From Geodermatophilaceae bacterium (GTDB lineage: Bacteria; Actinomycetota; Actinomycetes; Mycobacteriales; Geodermatophilaceae): DNA of 7,314 nt. A program made the translations under genes and the position numbers. The DNA is taken from NCBI GenBank assembly GCA_013696785.1, contig JACCXW010000081.1:1-7314 (forward strand), read 5' to 3'. Every line of letters begins with the position of its first letter. The first letter of the stretch is position 1. Of this stretch, positions 1 through 5,235 are shown in pieces. Below the pieces are notes generated by a model. That model made no database searches. It worked only from the letters and a program-made list of their open reading frames with translations, and was not told where the DNA came from.

Positions 1-52
1 CAGTGCGAGCGAGCGCAGCGCGCCCGAGAGCGGCGCGACCGAGGGCAGTGCG

Positions 53-343
53 ATGCCGGGGCGCGCAGGCGTTCTCGGCTGGTTGCTCTTCGCAGTCGAG
101 ATGGCCGGCGCCGCGGTTCTCGGCGTACTGATCTGGTATGCGTTCAGCTTGCTGTGGGAGCTCTACCCGTACGTCGCGGCTGCCGCCGCGCCGATCGTGC
201 TCGCGGGCGTCGTGCTCGTCAGCCAGGCGCTGCGGCGATGGAGGTCGCAGGAGCCGTTGAGTTCCTCGGCGATTGCAGCACTTCTGCTCGTCGCCGCGTT
301 CCTCGTCGTACTTCCGGCCGCCGCCGTCCTGGCCGGGAACTGA
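53..343 (+). CDS. Small three-helix membrane protein, function unknown
   Basis: This encodes a 96-residue, very hydrophobic protein with three likely membrane helices at about residues 8-34, 38-60 and 72-94. A short basic loop (RRWR, 61-64) and a polar stretch (about 65-72) separate helices 2 and 3. No catalytic motif is visible. ATG53 is preceded by GAGGG at 41-45, 7 bases away, which supports this start. However, the frame stays open upstream to the window edge and encodes a hydrophilic Ser/Ala/Glu-rich stretch, so the real protein could begin outside the window with a polar N-terminal tail. The stop lies 6 bases before the TIM-barrel gene, so the two are probably co-transcribed. From memory, the gene before the related TIM-barrel gene of M. 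tuberculosis (Rv0497, before Rv0498) is also a membrane protein, but homology cannot be shown here. The gene is likely real; its function is unknown. Confidence 0.7.
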   Translation: MPGRAGVLGWLLFAVEMAGAAVLGVLIWYAFSLLWELYPYVAAAAAPIVLAGVVLVSQALRRWRSQEPLSSSAIAALLLVAAFLVVLPAAAVLAGN

Positions 344-349
344 GACGCG

Positions 350-1204
350 ATGAGCGTGAGTCCAGGTAAGGCCGGACGGGCGGTTCGGGTACCGCGGGCC
401 AAGGTGGCGCTGTCGACGATGGCCGCCTACCCCGATTCGGTGGCGACGGCGTTCGAGACGGCCGCCCGTACCGGCTACGACGGGCTCGAGGTGATGGTGT
501 GGACGGACGCGGTGAGCCAGGATGTCGACGCCCTGCTGAGGCTACGAGACCAATTCGGCATTCCGATTCTTGCCGTTCACGCACCCTGCCTCGTGATCAC
601 CCAGCGGGTCTGGGGCACCAGACCCTGGGGGAAGCTGGACCGCGCAGCCGAGGCCGCGCTGCGGCTCGGCGCGGACACCGTCGTCGTACATCCTCCGTTT
701 CGCTGGCAACGGCAGTACGCGCGCGACTTCCCCAGCGGTTTGGTGAGACTGGCTGAGGAGACCGGCCTTCGCTTCGCGGTGGAGAACATGTTCCCGCTTC
801 GGGTGCGTGGCCGGCAGGTCTCGGCGTACGCCCCGGACTGGTGCCCGCTGGACGAGGACTACCGGCACTTCACCCTGGATACGTCGCACACGTCGGTCTC
901 GGGAACCGATCCGCTCTTCCTGCTCGACGGCATGTCGGATCGCCTCTCCCATGTGCACATCGCCGATGGCACCGGGCTGCGCAGTGACGAACACCTGGTT
1001 CCCGGCCGCGGCACCCAACCCTGCGCCGCCGTGCTCGAGCGGCTCGCCGAGCGCAGCTTTGCCGGAACCGTGGTTGTGGAGATCGGCACCGGCAGAGCAC
1101 GCAACCGCGCCGAGCGCGAGGACGACATCGTCGAAGCGCTCGCCTTCACAAGGCTGCACCTGGCCGCTCCGGCCCAGCCCGGGTCGGCATCGGAACGGCG
1201 CTGA
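350..1204 (+). CDS. Sugar phosphate isomerase/epimerase family TIM-barrel protein
   Basis: This 284-residue protein has the layout of the xylose isomerase-like TIM-barrel family (AP endonuclease 2 superfamily). In order one sees the first strand KVALSTMA (18-25), GYDGLEVMVW (42-51), VHAPC (76-80), VVHPPF (112-117), FAVENMF (142-148), LDTSHTSVSG (176-185), HVHIADG (201-207), HLVPGRG (215-221) and VVVEIG (241-246). Glu145, Asp177, His180, His201, His203 and Glu244 lie where this family usually binds a divalent metal, so a working enzyme is expected. The family acts on sugars, inositols and related polyols; the substrate cannot be read from sequence. Length is normal and the barrel looks complete. 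The start sits 6 bases after the membrane-protein stop, with only a weak ribosome site. The stop overlaps the next gene's ATG by one base. From memory, the closest named relative type is mycobacterial Rv0498, near ppx and proC. Confidence 0.85.
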   Translation: MSVSPGKAGRAVRVPRAKVALSTMAAYPDSVATAFETAARTGYDGLEVMVWTDAVSQDVDALLRLRDQFGIPILAVHAPCLVITQRVWGTRPWGKLDRAAEAALRLGADTVVVHPPFRWQRQYARDFPSGLVRLAEETGLRFAVENMFPLRVRGRQVSAYAPDWCPLDEDYRHFTLDTSHTSVSGTDPLFLLDGMSDRLSHVHIADGTGLRSDEHLVPGRGTQPCAAVLERLAERSFAGTVVVEIGTGRARNRAEREDDIVEALAFTRLHLAAPAQPGSASERR

Positions 1205-1794
1205 TGGCCAGGACCGGCCGCCGCCGCGGCAACGTCGACACCAAGCGGCAGATCGTGGACGTCGCCCGGGCACAGTTCGCCGAACTCGGCTACGACGGCG
1301 TGTCGTTGCGGGGAATTGCGCGAGCGGCCGGAGTCGACCCTGCGCTCGTCCACCACTACTTCGACGGCAAGTCGGGGCTCTTCGCCGATGTCATGCAACT
1401 GCCGGTGGATCCGGCCCTGGCGCTACCGATCGTGCTGGACGGCGAACTGGACCAGTTGGGGGAGCGGTTGCTGCGCTTCTTCATCGGTCTGTGGGAGTCG
1501 CCTGAAACAGGCCCGCGGATGCGCGCGGCCTTCCGGACGGCGCTGTCCAGCGAAGAGTCGTCGCGGCGGCTCGGTGACTTCGTCGCCCGCGAGATCATGA
1601 CCAGGCTGGCAGCGCGACTCGACTCGGACCGGCCGCAGCTACGCGCGACACTCACGGGTTCCCAGCTGATCGGCTTGGCTGTCGGCCGCTACCTGGTCCA
1701 GGTCGATCCGCTCACTCAGGCGAGCGTCGAGGAACTTGTGACAGCGACGGCGCCCACCTTGCAGCGTTACCTGACCGGTCCGCTGCCCAGCTGA
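1204..1794 (+). CDS. TetR-family transcriptional regulator, probable repressor of the downstream ABC exporter
   Basis: This 196-residue protein has a clear TetR N-terminal DNA-binding domain at about residues 12-60. The helix-turn-helix is at about 33-52 (VSLRGIARAAGVDPALVHHY), followed by the typical YFDGKSGLF. The rest is helical and resembles the ligand-binding domain type (TetR_C_16-like, from memory) often found beside ABC exporters. The start codon overlaps the previous stop as TGATG, which implies translational coupling with the TIM-barrel gene. There is no room for its own promoter except inside that gene. A perfect inverted repeat covering the promoter of the ABC operon lies 68 bases downstream of its stop and is the likely operator. 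No obvious similar repeat was seen before this gene, so autoregulation is not evident. Family assignment is firm; the target is inferred from position. Confidence 0.92.
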   Translation: MARTGRRRGNVDTKRQIVDVARAQFAELGYDGVSLRGIARAAGVDPALVHHYFDGKSGLFADVMQLPVDPALALPIVLDGELDQLGERLLRFFIGLWESPETGPRMRAAFRTALSSEESSRRLGDFVAREIMTRLAARLDSDRPQLRATLTGSQLIGLAVGRYLVQVDPLTQASVEELVTATAPTLQRYLTGPLPS

Positions 1795-1836
1795 TCCTTT
1801 TCCCGGTGCGCTTTCACAACACGGGTACGGCGGCGC

Positions 1837-1865
1837 TTGCCGTCACCGCCGCTCGGGCGTAGATT
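1837..1865 (+). promoter_or_regulatory. Predicted sigma70-type promoter of the ABC exporter operon
   Basis: TTGCCG (1837-1842) and TAGATT (1860-1865) are separated by exactly 17 bases. The boxes match the consensus at about 4 of 6 positions each. The predicted start of transcription is near 1872, about 23 bases before the ABC ATPase start codon. The -10 box overlaps the left arm of the inverted repeat at 1862-1883, as expected for a repressed promoter. Confidence 0.55.
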
Positions 1866-1883
1866 TCATCACGCAATGAAATC
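1862..1883. promoter_or_regulatory. Probable TetR operator: perfect 8-6-8 inverted repeat
   Basis: GATTTCAT (1862-1869) and ATGAAATC (1876-1883) are perfect reverse complements around a 6-base spacer. The AT-rich arms stand out from the GC-rich surroundings. The repeat overlaps the predicted -10 box, and its centre coincides with the predicted transcription start, so a bound protein would block RNA polymerase. Size and symmetry fit a TetR dimer site, and the TetR gene ending at 1794 is the obvious candidate. Direct binding is inferred. Confidence 0.7.
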
Positions 1884-1884
1884 C

Positions 1885-1894
1885 AAGGGAGGGG
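1885..1894 (+). promoter_or_regulatory. Ribosome binding site with ambiguous start codons
   Basis: The purine run AAGGGAGGGG directly abuts ATG1895. GGAGG (1888-1892) is only 2 bases from ATG1895, 5 bases from GTG1898 and 11 bases from GTG1904, all in one frame. AAGG (1885-1888) is 6 bases from ATG1895. The start could therefore be ATG1895 or GTG1898, with GTG1904 less well spaced; the protein would differ by at most three residues. Confidence 0.6.
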
Positions 1895-2632
1895 ATGGTG
1901 CCTGTGAACGAGACACCGGCCATCGAGGTCTCGGAGCTGACGGTCCATCGCGGGGGCAACCTGGTACTGGACAGAGTCAGCTGCCAGGTCGGCGCCGGCT
2001 CGGTCACCGGGCTGCTCGGTCCGAGCGGCTCGGGCAAGAGCACCCTGATCCGCAGCATCGTCGGCGTACAAAAGATCACCAGCGGGACTGTCCAGGTCCT
2101 CGGCCGGGCAGCGGGCAGCAAGCCGTTGCGCGCCCTGATCGGTTACGTCACCCAGGCGCCCAGCGTGTACACCGACCTCACCGTCCGCGAGAACCTGCGC
2201 TACTTCGCAGCCGTGATCGGTGCCTCGCCCCGCGATGTGGACACGGTCATTTCCTCCGTCGGACTGACGGACAAGTCGGGGGCTCTGGTCGCCCGGCTCT
2301 CCGGCGGCCAGCGGACCCGCGTCTCGCTGGCGGCGGCGTTGCTCGGCGAACCACAGGTGCTCGTCCTCGACGAGCCGACCGTGGGCCTCGATCCGGTGCT
2401 GCGCCGCGACCTCTGGCAGCTGTTCAAGGGGTTGGCAAGCAGCGGGAGCACCCTGCTCGTGTCCAGTCACATCATGGACGAGGCCGATCGATGCACGCAG
2501 CTGCTGTTGTTGCGTGACGGCCGGGTGCTGGCCGCGGACTCGCCCGCAGCGATCCGGGATCACACCGACACCGCCGACCTGGAATCGGCCTTCCTCGCCC
2601 TGATCGACGCCGAGGAGGTGGCGGCGCGATGA
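1895..2632 (+). CDS. ABC transporter ATP-binding protein (ABC-2 exporter type)
   Basis: This 245-residue cytoplasmic ATPase powers the membrane subunit encoded next. All motifs are intact: Walker A GPSGSGKST (42-50), Q-loop Gln87 in YVTQAPSVYTDLTVREN, signature LSGGQ (135-139), Walker B VLVLDEP (155-161), D-loop GLDP (164-167) and the switch His192 in SSHIMDEADRC. The YTDLTVREN region and compact size are typical of DrrA/CcmA-like subunits of ABC-2 exporters for drugs, lipids or polysaccharides. Its end overlaps the permease start as ATGA, so the two are co-translated. The -10 box and inverted repeat just upstream suggest repression by the neighbouring TetR. The exact start is uncertain among ATG1895, GTG1898 and GTG1904. 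The exported substrate is unknown; a TetR partner makes a toxic or hydrophobic compound plausible. Confidence 0.95.
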   Translation: MVPVNETPAIEVSELTVHRGGNLVLDRVSCQVGAGSVTGLLGPSGSGKSTLIRSIVGVQKITSGTVQVLGRAAGSKPLRALIGYVTQAPSVYTDLTVRENLRYFAAVIGASPRDVDTVISSVGLTDKSGALVARLSGGQRTRVSLAAALLGEPQVLVLDEPTVGLDPVLRRDLWQLFKGLASSGSTLLVSSHIMDEADRCTQLLLLRDGRVLAADSPAAIRDHTDTADLESAFLALIDAEEVAAR

Positions 2633-3366
2633 ACGCCCGGATCACCGTGGCAACTGCCGGCCGCGTGCTGACACAGCTTCGACACGACCCCCGCACCATC
2701 GCACTGCTGCTCGTCGTACCGTGCCTGCTGCTCGCGCTCCTGTCGTGGACCTTCGACGGACAGCCCGCCGCGTTCGATCGGATCGGGCCCATGCTGCTCG
2801 CGATCTTCCCGCTCGTCGTGATGTTCGTCGTGACGTCGGTGGCGATGCTGCGCGAGCGGACCTCCGGGACATTGGAGCGACTACTCGCGATGCCCCTGAA
2901 CAAGCTTGACCTGCTGCTCGGATACGCCTTGGCCTTCGGCGCCCTCGCCGTCGTACAGGCCGGCCTGGCCAGCGGGGTGAGCCTGTGGCTGCTGGACCTG
3001 GACATCGTGGGAAGCGCCGGCTGGCTGGTGTTGACCGCCCTGCTGTCGGCACTGCTCGGTACGGCGTTGGGACTGCTCGCCAGCGCCTTCGCGCAGACGG
3101 AGTTCCAGGCCGTGCAGTTCCTGCCTGCTTTCGTGTTGCCGCAACTGCTGCTGTGCGGACTTTTCGTGCCGCGCGAGGCGATGCACAGTGTGCTGGAGGC
3201 GATCTCAAACGTGCTGCCGCTGTCGTACGCCGTCGATGCGATTGCGGAGGTGGCCGCAAACAGGGGTCTCAGCGGGCAGGCCAGCCTCGACTACGGGGTG
3301 CTCGTCGCCTTCATTGTCGGTGCGCTTGCCCTCGGCGCGGGCACGCTACGCCGCCGGACAGCCTGA
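2629..3366 (+). CDS. ABC-2 type transporter permease
   Basis: This 245-residue integral membrane protein has about six helices, at roughly residues 23-41, 53-74, 97-122, 131-154, 162-180 and 222-240. The ABC-2 family hallmark, RERTSGTLERLLAMP (75-89), lies in the loop after helix 2, where such permeases contact the ATPase. The segment before the last helix has the family-typical VLPLSYAVDA (195-204). Length and layout match DrrB-like half-transporter permeases, which act as dimers with two ATPase subunits. Translation is coupled to the ATPase gene by a 4-base ATGA overlap. The next gene is convergent, so the operon ends here. No fused ATPase or extra domain is present. The substrate cannot be named; efflux of a hydrophobic compound is the usual role of this type. 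Confidence 0.93.
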   Translation: MNARITVATAGRVLTQLRHDPRTIALLLVVPCLLLALLSWTFDGQPAAFDRIGPMLLAIFPLVVMFVVTSVAMLRERTSGTLERLLAMPLNKLDLLLGYALAFGALAVVQAGLASGVSLWLLDLDIVGSAGWLVLTALLSALLGTALGLLASAFAQTEFQAVQFLPAFVLPQLLLCGLFVPREAMHSVLEAISNVLPLSYAVDAIAEVAANRGLSGQASLDYGVLVAFIVGALALGAGTLRRRTA

Positions 3367-3403
3367 CACCCAGCTTGCCGTGACACCCACGACGCGGGGC
3401 CTA

Positions 3404-3421
3404 CGACAACCTCCGGTGTCG
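3404..3421. terminator. Weak hairpin between convergent genes, possible terminator
   Basis: In the 56-base gap between the convergent permease and methyltransferase genes, CGACAACC (3404-3411) and GGTGTCG (3415-3421) can pair over 7 base pairs with one bulged A and a 3-base loop. No T-run follows on either strand, so intrinsic termination is doubtful. The gap also contains TGACACCCA twice (3364-3372, 3381-3389). Nothing else is visible there. Confidence 0.2.
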
Positions 3422-3422
3422 C

Positions 3423-4469
3423 TCAGGGCCGTGCCTCCAGCACGATGTTGAAGGGTGTTTCGGCAACCCGGCGGACGCTGCTGAATCCCGCGCCGGTGAT
3501 GACCTCGCGCAGCCGCGCCTCGCCGGCCTGGGCCCCCAAAGCCGTTCCCACGTCCTGGGACAGCGAGTTTGGCGTGCACAGCATCGTCGAGAGGCTGTAG
3601 TAGGCCGCGCCGACCGGATTCAGGTTGTCGGCAACCTGATCGCCGGCGTTCGGCTCCACCACCATGAGCGCACCGCCCGGCGCCAGCGCGGATAGAGCGT
3701 GCCGGCAGGCACCGGCCGGGTCGCCCATGTCGTGCAAGGCGTCGAAGAGGCACACGAGGTCGTAACGTCCCTCGAAGTTCTGCGCCGTGCCGACCTCGAA
3801 GGCCACCCGATCCGCGAGCCCTTCATCTGCTGCCCGCTTGCGCGCGGCGTCCAACGATCCGGCATGCGGGTCGATACCCACGACGATTGAGTTCGGATAC
3901 GCCGCAGCGAGGATGCGGGTCGAGGCGCCCTGCCCACACCCCACGTCAACGATCCGGGCACCCTGCTGCAGTTTGGCCTCGATCCCGTCCAGAGCCGGGA
4001 TCCAGTTCTGGGTGAGGAAGGCACGGTAGCTGGGCCCGAAGAAGCGCTCGCAGCCCTCGAATAACTCCTGATGGTGCTCGCCCCAACCCATGCCTGCTCC
4101 TGTACGGAAGGCGTCGGTCAAGCGCTCTGTGGAGTGCACTGCGGCCAGCGCGAGCTGAAAGCCGCCGATCACGCAGGCCGGGCTCTTCTCGTCGGTCAGG
4201 GGGATGGCGTGCTCGTCCGGGAGGGTGAAGCGGTCATCGCCTTCGTACTCCAGGTAGCCGGACGCCGCCTGAGCGGACAGCCACTCGCGCAGATAGCGCT
4301 CGTTGCAGCCCGTGCGCTCGGCCAGCTCGGTGGATGTCATCGGTCCTTGAGCCGTCATCGCCGTGTACAGCCCCAGTTTGTCTCCGATGACGACCAGTGA
4401 CCCGTTGACCACCGCGCCGACGTCCGTCACAGCCTTGCCCACAAAGGCCATGAGCTTGTCTTCGTTCAT
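3423..4469 (-). CDS. SAM-dependent methyltransferase with N-terminal winged-helix domain (Rv2258c-like)
   Basis: This 348-residue protein has two parts. Residues about 1-100 form a winged-helix-like dimerisation region (KLGLYTAM, TSTELAERTGCNERYLREWLSA, GYLEYEGDDRFTLPDEHA) of the kind seen in small-molecule methyltransferases. Residues about 160-348 form a class I Rossmann methyltransferase. Motif I VDVGCGQGAST is at 174-184, the SAM-ribose acidic residue Asp200 is in VVGIDPH, and LFDALHDMGDP (241-251) and LAPGGALMVVEPN (262-274) follow. The overall design resembles mycobacterial Rv2258c and its many actinobacterial relatives. The methyl acceptor is unknown; a small molecule is more likely than DNA or rRNA. 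ATG4469 is supported by a purine run on the minus strand (complement of 4476-4486), about 6-8 bases upstream. It is transcribed divergently from the TetR/fusion-enzyme pair, and a palindrome shared with that side lies in its leader. Confidence 0.9.
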   Translation of the reverse strand: MNEDKLMAFVGKAVTDVGAVVNGSLVVIGDKLGLYTAMTAQGPMTSTELAERTGCNERYLREWLSAQAASGYLEYEGDDRFTLPDEHAIPLTDEKSPACVIGGFQLALAAVHSTERLTDAFRTGAGMGWGEHHQELFEGCERFFGPSYRAFLTQNWIPALDGIEAKLQQGARIVDVGCGQGASTRILAAAYPNSIVVGIDPHAGSLDAARKRAADEGLADRVAFEVGTAQNFEGRYDLVCLFDALHDMGDPAGACRHALSALAPGGALMVVEPNAGDQVADNLNPVGAAYYSLSTMLCTPNSLSQDVGTALGAQAGEARLREVITGAGFSSVRRVAETPFNIVLEARP

Positions 4470-4493
4470 CGCCGTTCCCTCCCTCTAGGAATT

Positions 4494-4513
4494 GTTCGGT
4501 CGATCGACCGAAC
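4494..4513. promoter_or_regulatory. Operator 1: perfect 20-bp palindrome in the methyltransferase leader
   Basis: GTTCGGTCGATCGACCGAAC is a perfect palindrome with no spacer. It lies at or just after the predicted start of the minus-strand methyltransferase transcript (near 4514) and 24 bases before its start codon. Its core TCGGTCGATCGACCGA recurs with one change at 4586-4601, about 90 bases away. The likely binder is the TetR encoded at 4615. The palindrome is seen directly; the binder is inferred. Confidence 0.8.
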
Positions 4514-4520
4514 GAGACAA

Positions 4521-4549
4521 AGCATCGGACCGTTGCTGCTCCGTGTCAA
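4521..4549 (-). promoter_or_regulatory. Predicted promoter of the methyltransferase gene
   Basis: On the minus strand a perfect TTGACA -35 box (complement of 4544-4549) is followed after 17 bases by GATGCT (complement of 4521-4526), a poor -10 box. The start would be near 4514, next to operator 1. The -35 is strong evidence; the -10 choice is less certain. Confidence 0.45.
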
Positions 4550-4553
4550 GGAC

Positions 4554-4582
4554 TTGACGTAGGGATTTCTAACGCTCAAGCT
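4554..4582 (+). promoter_or_regulatory. Predicted promoter of the TetR/fusion-enzyme operon
   Basis: TTGACG (4554-4559) is a good -35 box. At a 17-base spacing the -10 would be CAAGCT (4577-4582), which is weak, so the exact -10 is uncertain. The predicted start near 4589 falls inside operator 2. The -35 box lies back to back with the minus-strand -35 box of the methyltransferase promoter (4544-4549). Confidence 0.4.
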
Positions 4583-4584
4583 GG

Positions 4585-4602
4585 ATCGGTCGGTCGACCG
4601 AG
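4585..4602. promoter_or_regulatory. Operator 2: copy of the same palindromic site before the TetR gene
   Basis: ATCGGTCGGTCGACCGAG matches positions 4495-4512 of operator 1 at 15 of 18 bases, including 15 of the 16 core bases. It contains the perfect 12-bp palindrome TCGGTCGACCGA (4590-4601). It overlaps the predicted transcription start and lies 12 bases before the TetR start codon, so binding should block the TetR's own transcription. The ribosome site GGGGGAGAG begins right at its edge. Confidence 0.78.
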
Positions 4603-4614
4603 GGGGAGAGAGAC

Positions 4615-5235
4615 ATGGCAGGGTCGGTGGAGGGCGGCACCAGGGACGCGATCCTGGATGCCACGCGCAACCGTTTGCTGGCCGACGGCTATGCCAACCT
4701 CTCCACGCGCAAGGTCGCCGCGGAGGCCGGCGTCCCCCTGAGCCAGCTGCACTACCACTTCGGCTCCAAGAACGGCTTGATCCTTACGCTGCTCGAGAAG
4801 GAGAACCGACGTCGGCTAGAACGGCAGCGCACGATGTATACCGAGGAGGCCGCGCTGTGGCAGCGCTACGAGCGCGCCTGCGACTTTCTCGAGGAGGACT
4901 TGGAGTCCGGTTACGTCCGAGTTCTGCAGGAAATGATCGCGGCAGGCTGGTCAGAGCCGGCTGTCGGTGCCGCGGTCAGGTCGCTGCTGTTCGGCTGGTA
5001 CGAACTGCTCACCGACGTACTGCGAGAGGCCGAGGCGGCCCACGGTCCGCTCGGCCCGTTCACCGCGGAGGAATTGGCGACGTTGATCGGGAACTCGTTC
5101 ATCGGATCGGAGTCCCTGCTGCTGCTCGGCTTCGATCGGTCGACCCTGCCGATCAGGTCGGCTCTGCGCCGGGTCGGGCAACTGTTCCGGGCCTGGGAGG
5201 ACGCGCCGCAGCAACCGAGGAAAAGGTCCCGGTGA
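4615..5235 (+). CDS. TetR-family transcriptional regulator, probable autorepressor of the divergent module
   Basis: This 206-residue protein has a typical TetR DNA-binding domain at about residues 10-58. The helix-turn-helix spans about 29-48 (LSTRKVAAEAGVPLSQLHYH), followed by YHFGSKNGLI. Residues 60-195 form a helical ligand-binding and dimerisation region, with a basic tail (PRKRSR). The ligand is not predictable. ATG4615 is preceded by GGGGGAGAG (4602-4610), a good ribosome site. Two matching palindromes lie in the divergent region upstream, one overlapping this gene's predicted start and one at the start of the methyltransferase transcript. This is the usual pattern for a TetR that represses itself and a divergent neighbour. 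Its stop overlaps the GTG of the fusion gene as GTGA, so regulator and enzyme are on one transcript. Family assignment is firm; the regulon is inferred from context. Confidence 0.93.
   Translation: MAGSVEGGTRDAILDATRNRLLADGYANLSTRKVAAEAGVPLSQLHYHFGSKNGLILTLLEKENRRRLERQRTMYTEEAALWQRYERACDFLEEDLESGYVRVLQEMIAAGWSEPAVGAAVRSLLFGWYELLTDVLREAEAAHGPLGPFTAEELATLIGNSFIGSESLLLLGFDRSTLPIRSALRRVGQLFRAWEDAPQQPRKRSR
5217..5226 (+). promoter_or_regulatory. Ribosome binding site of the fusion enzyme, inside the TetR gene
   Basis: GAGGAAAAGG, within the last codons of the TetR gene, ends 5 bases before GTG5232. It supports GTG as the start of the fusion gene and translational coupling through the GTGA overlap. 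Confidence 0.6.

Noticed and set aside
1..52. GAGC/GCGC-rich low-complexity start of the window
   Set aside because: Too short to analyse; best read as coding sequence or a gene junction cut by the window edge, not a repeat element.
542..1273. 243-residue minus-strand frame
   Set aside because: It is antisense to the TIM-barrel gene, which has clear conserved motifs.
1828..1851. CGGCGG...CCGCCG hairpin after the first TetR gene
   Set aside because: A 6-bp stem with a 12-base loop and no T-run is a poor terminator, and it overlaps the predicted -35 region of the exporter promoter.
1814..2563. 249-residue minus-strand frame
   Set aside because: It overlaps the ABC ATPase, whose full motif set proves the plus-strand frame. 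Its translation has no family features, and it would also span the exporter promoter.
3364..3389. Direct repeat TGACACCCA, 17 bases apart, after the permease
   Set aside because: Nine bases in two copies, one starting in the stop codon, with no matching site elsewhere; too little to call a functional repeat or insertion scar.
5136..5145. TCGGTCGACC inside the TetR gene, similar to part of the operators
   Set aside because: Only 10 bases match, the outer part of the palindrome is missing, and it encodes normal TetR residues. Short GGTCGACC/GGTCGATC words also occur near 5335 and 6660 and are expected in this composition.
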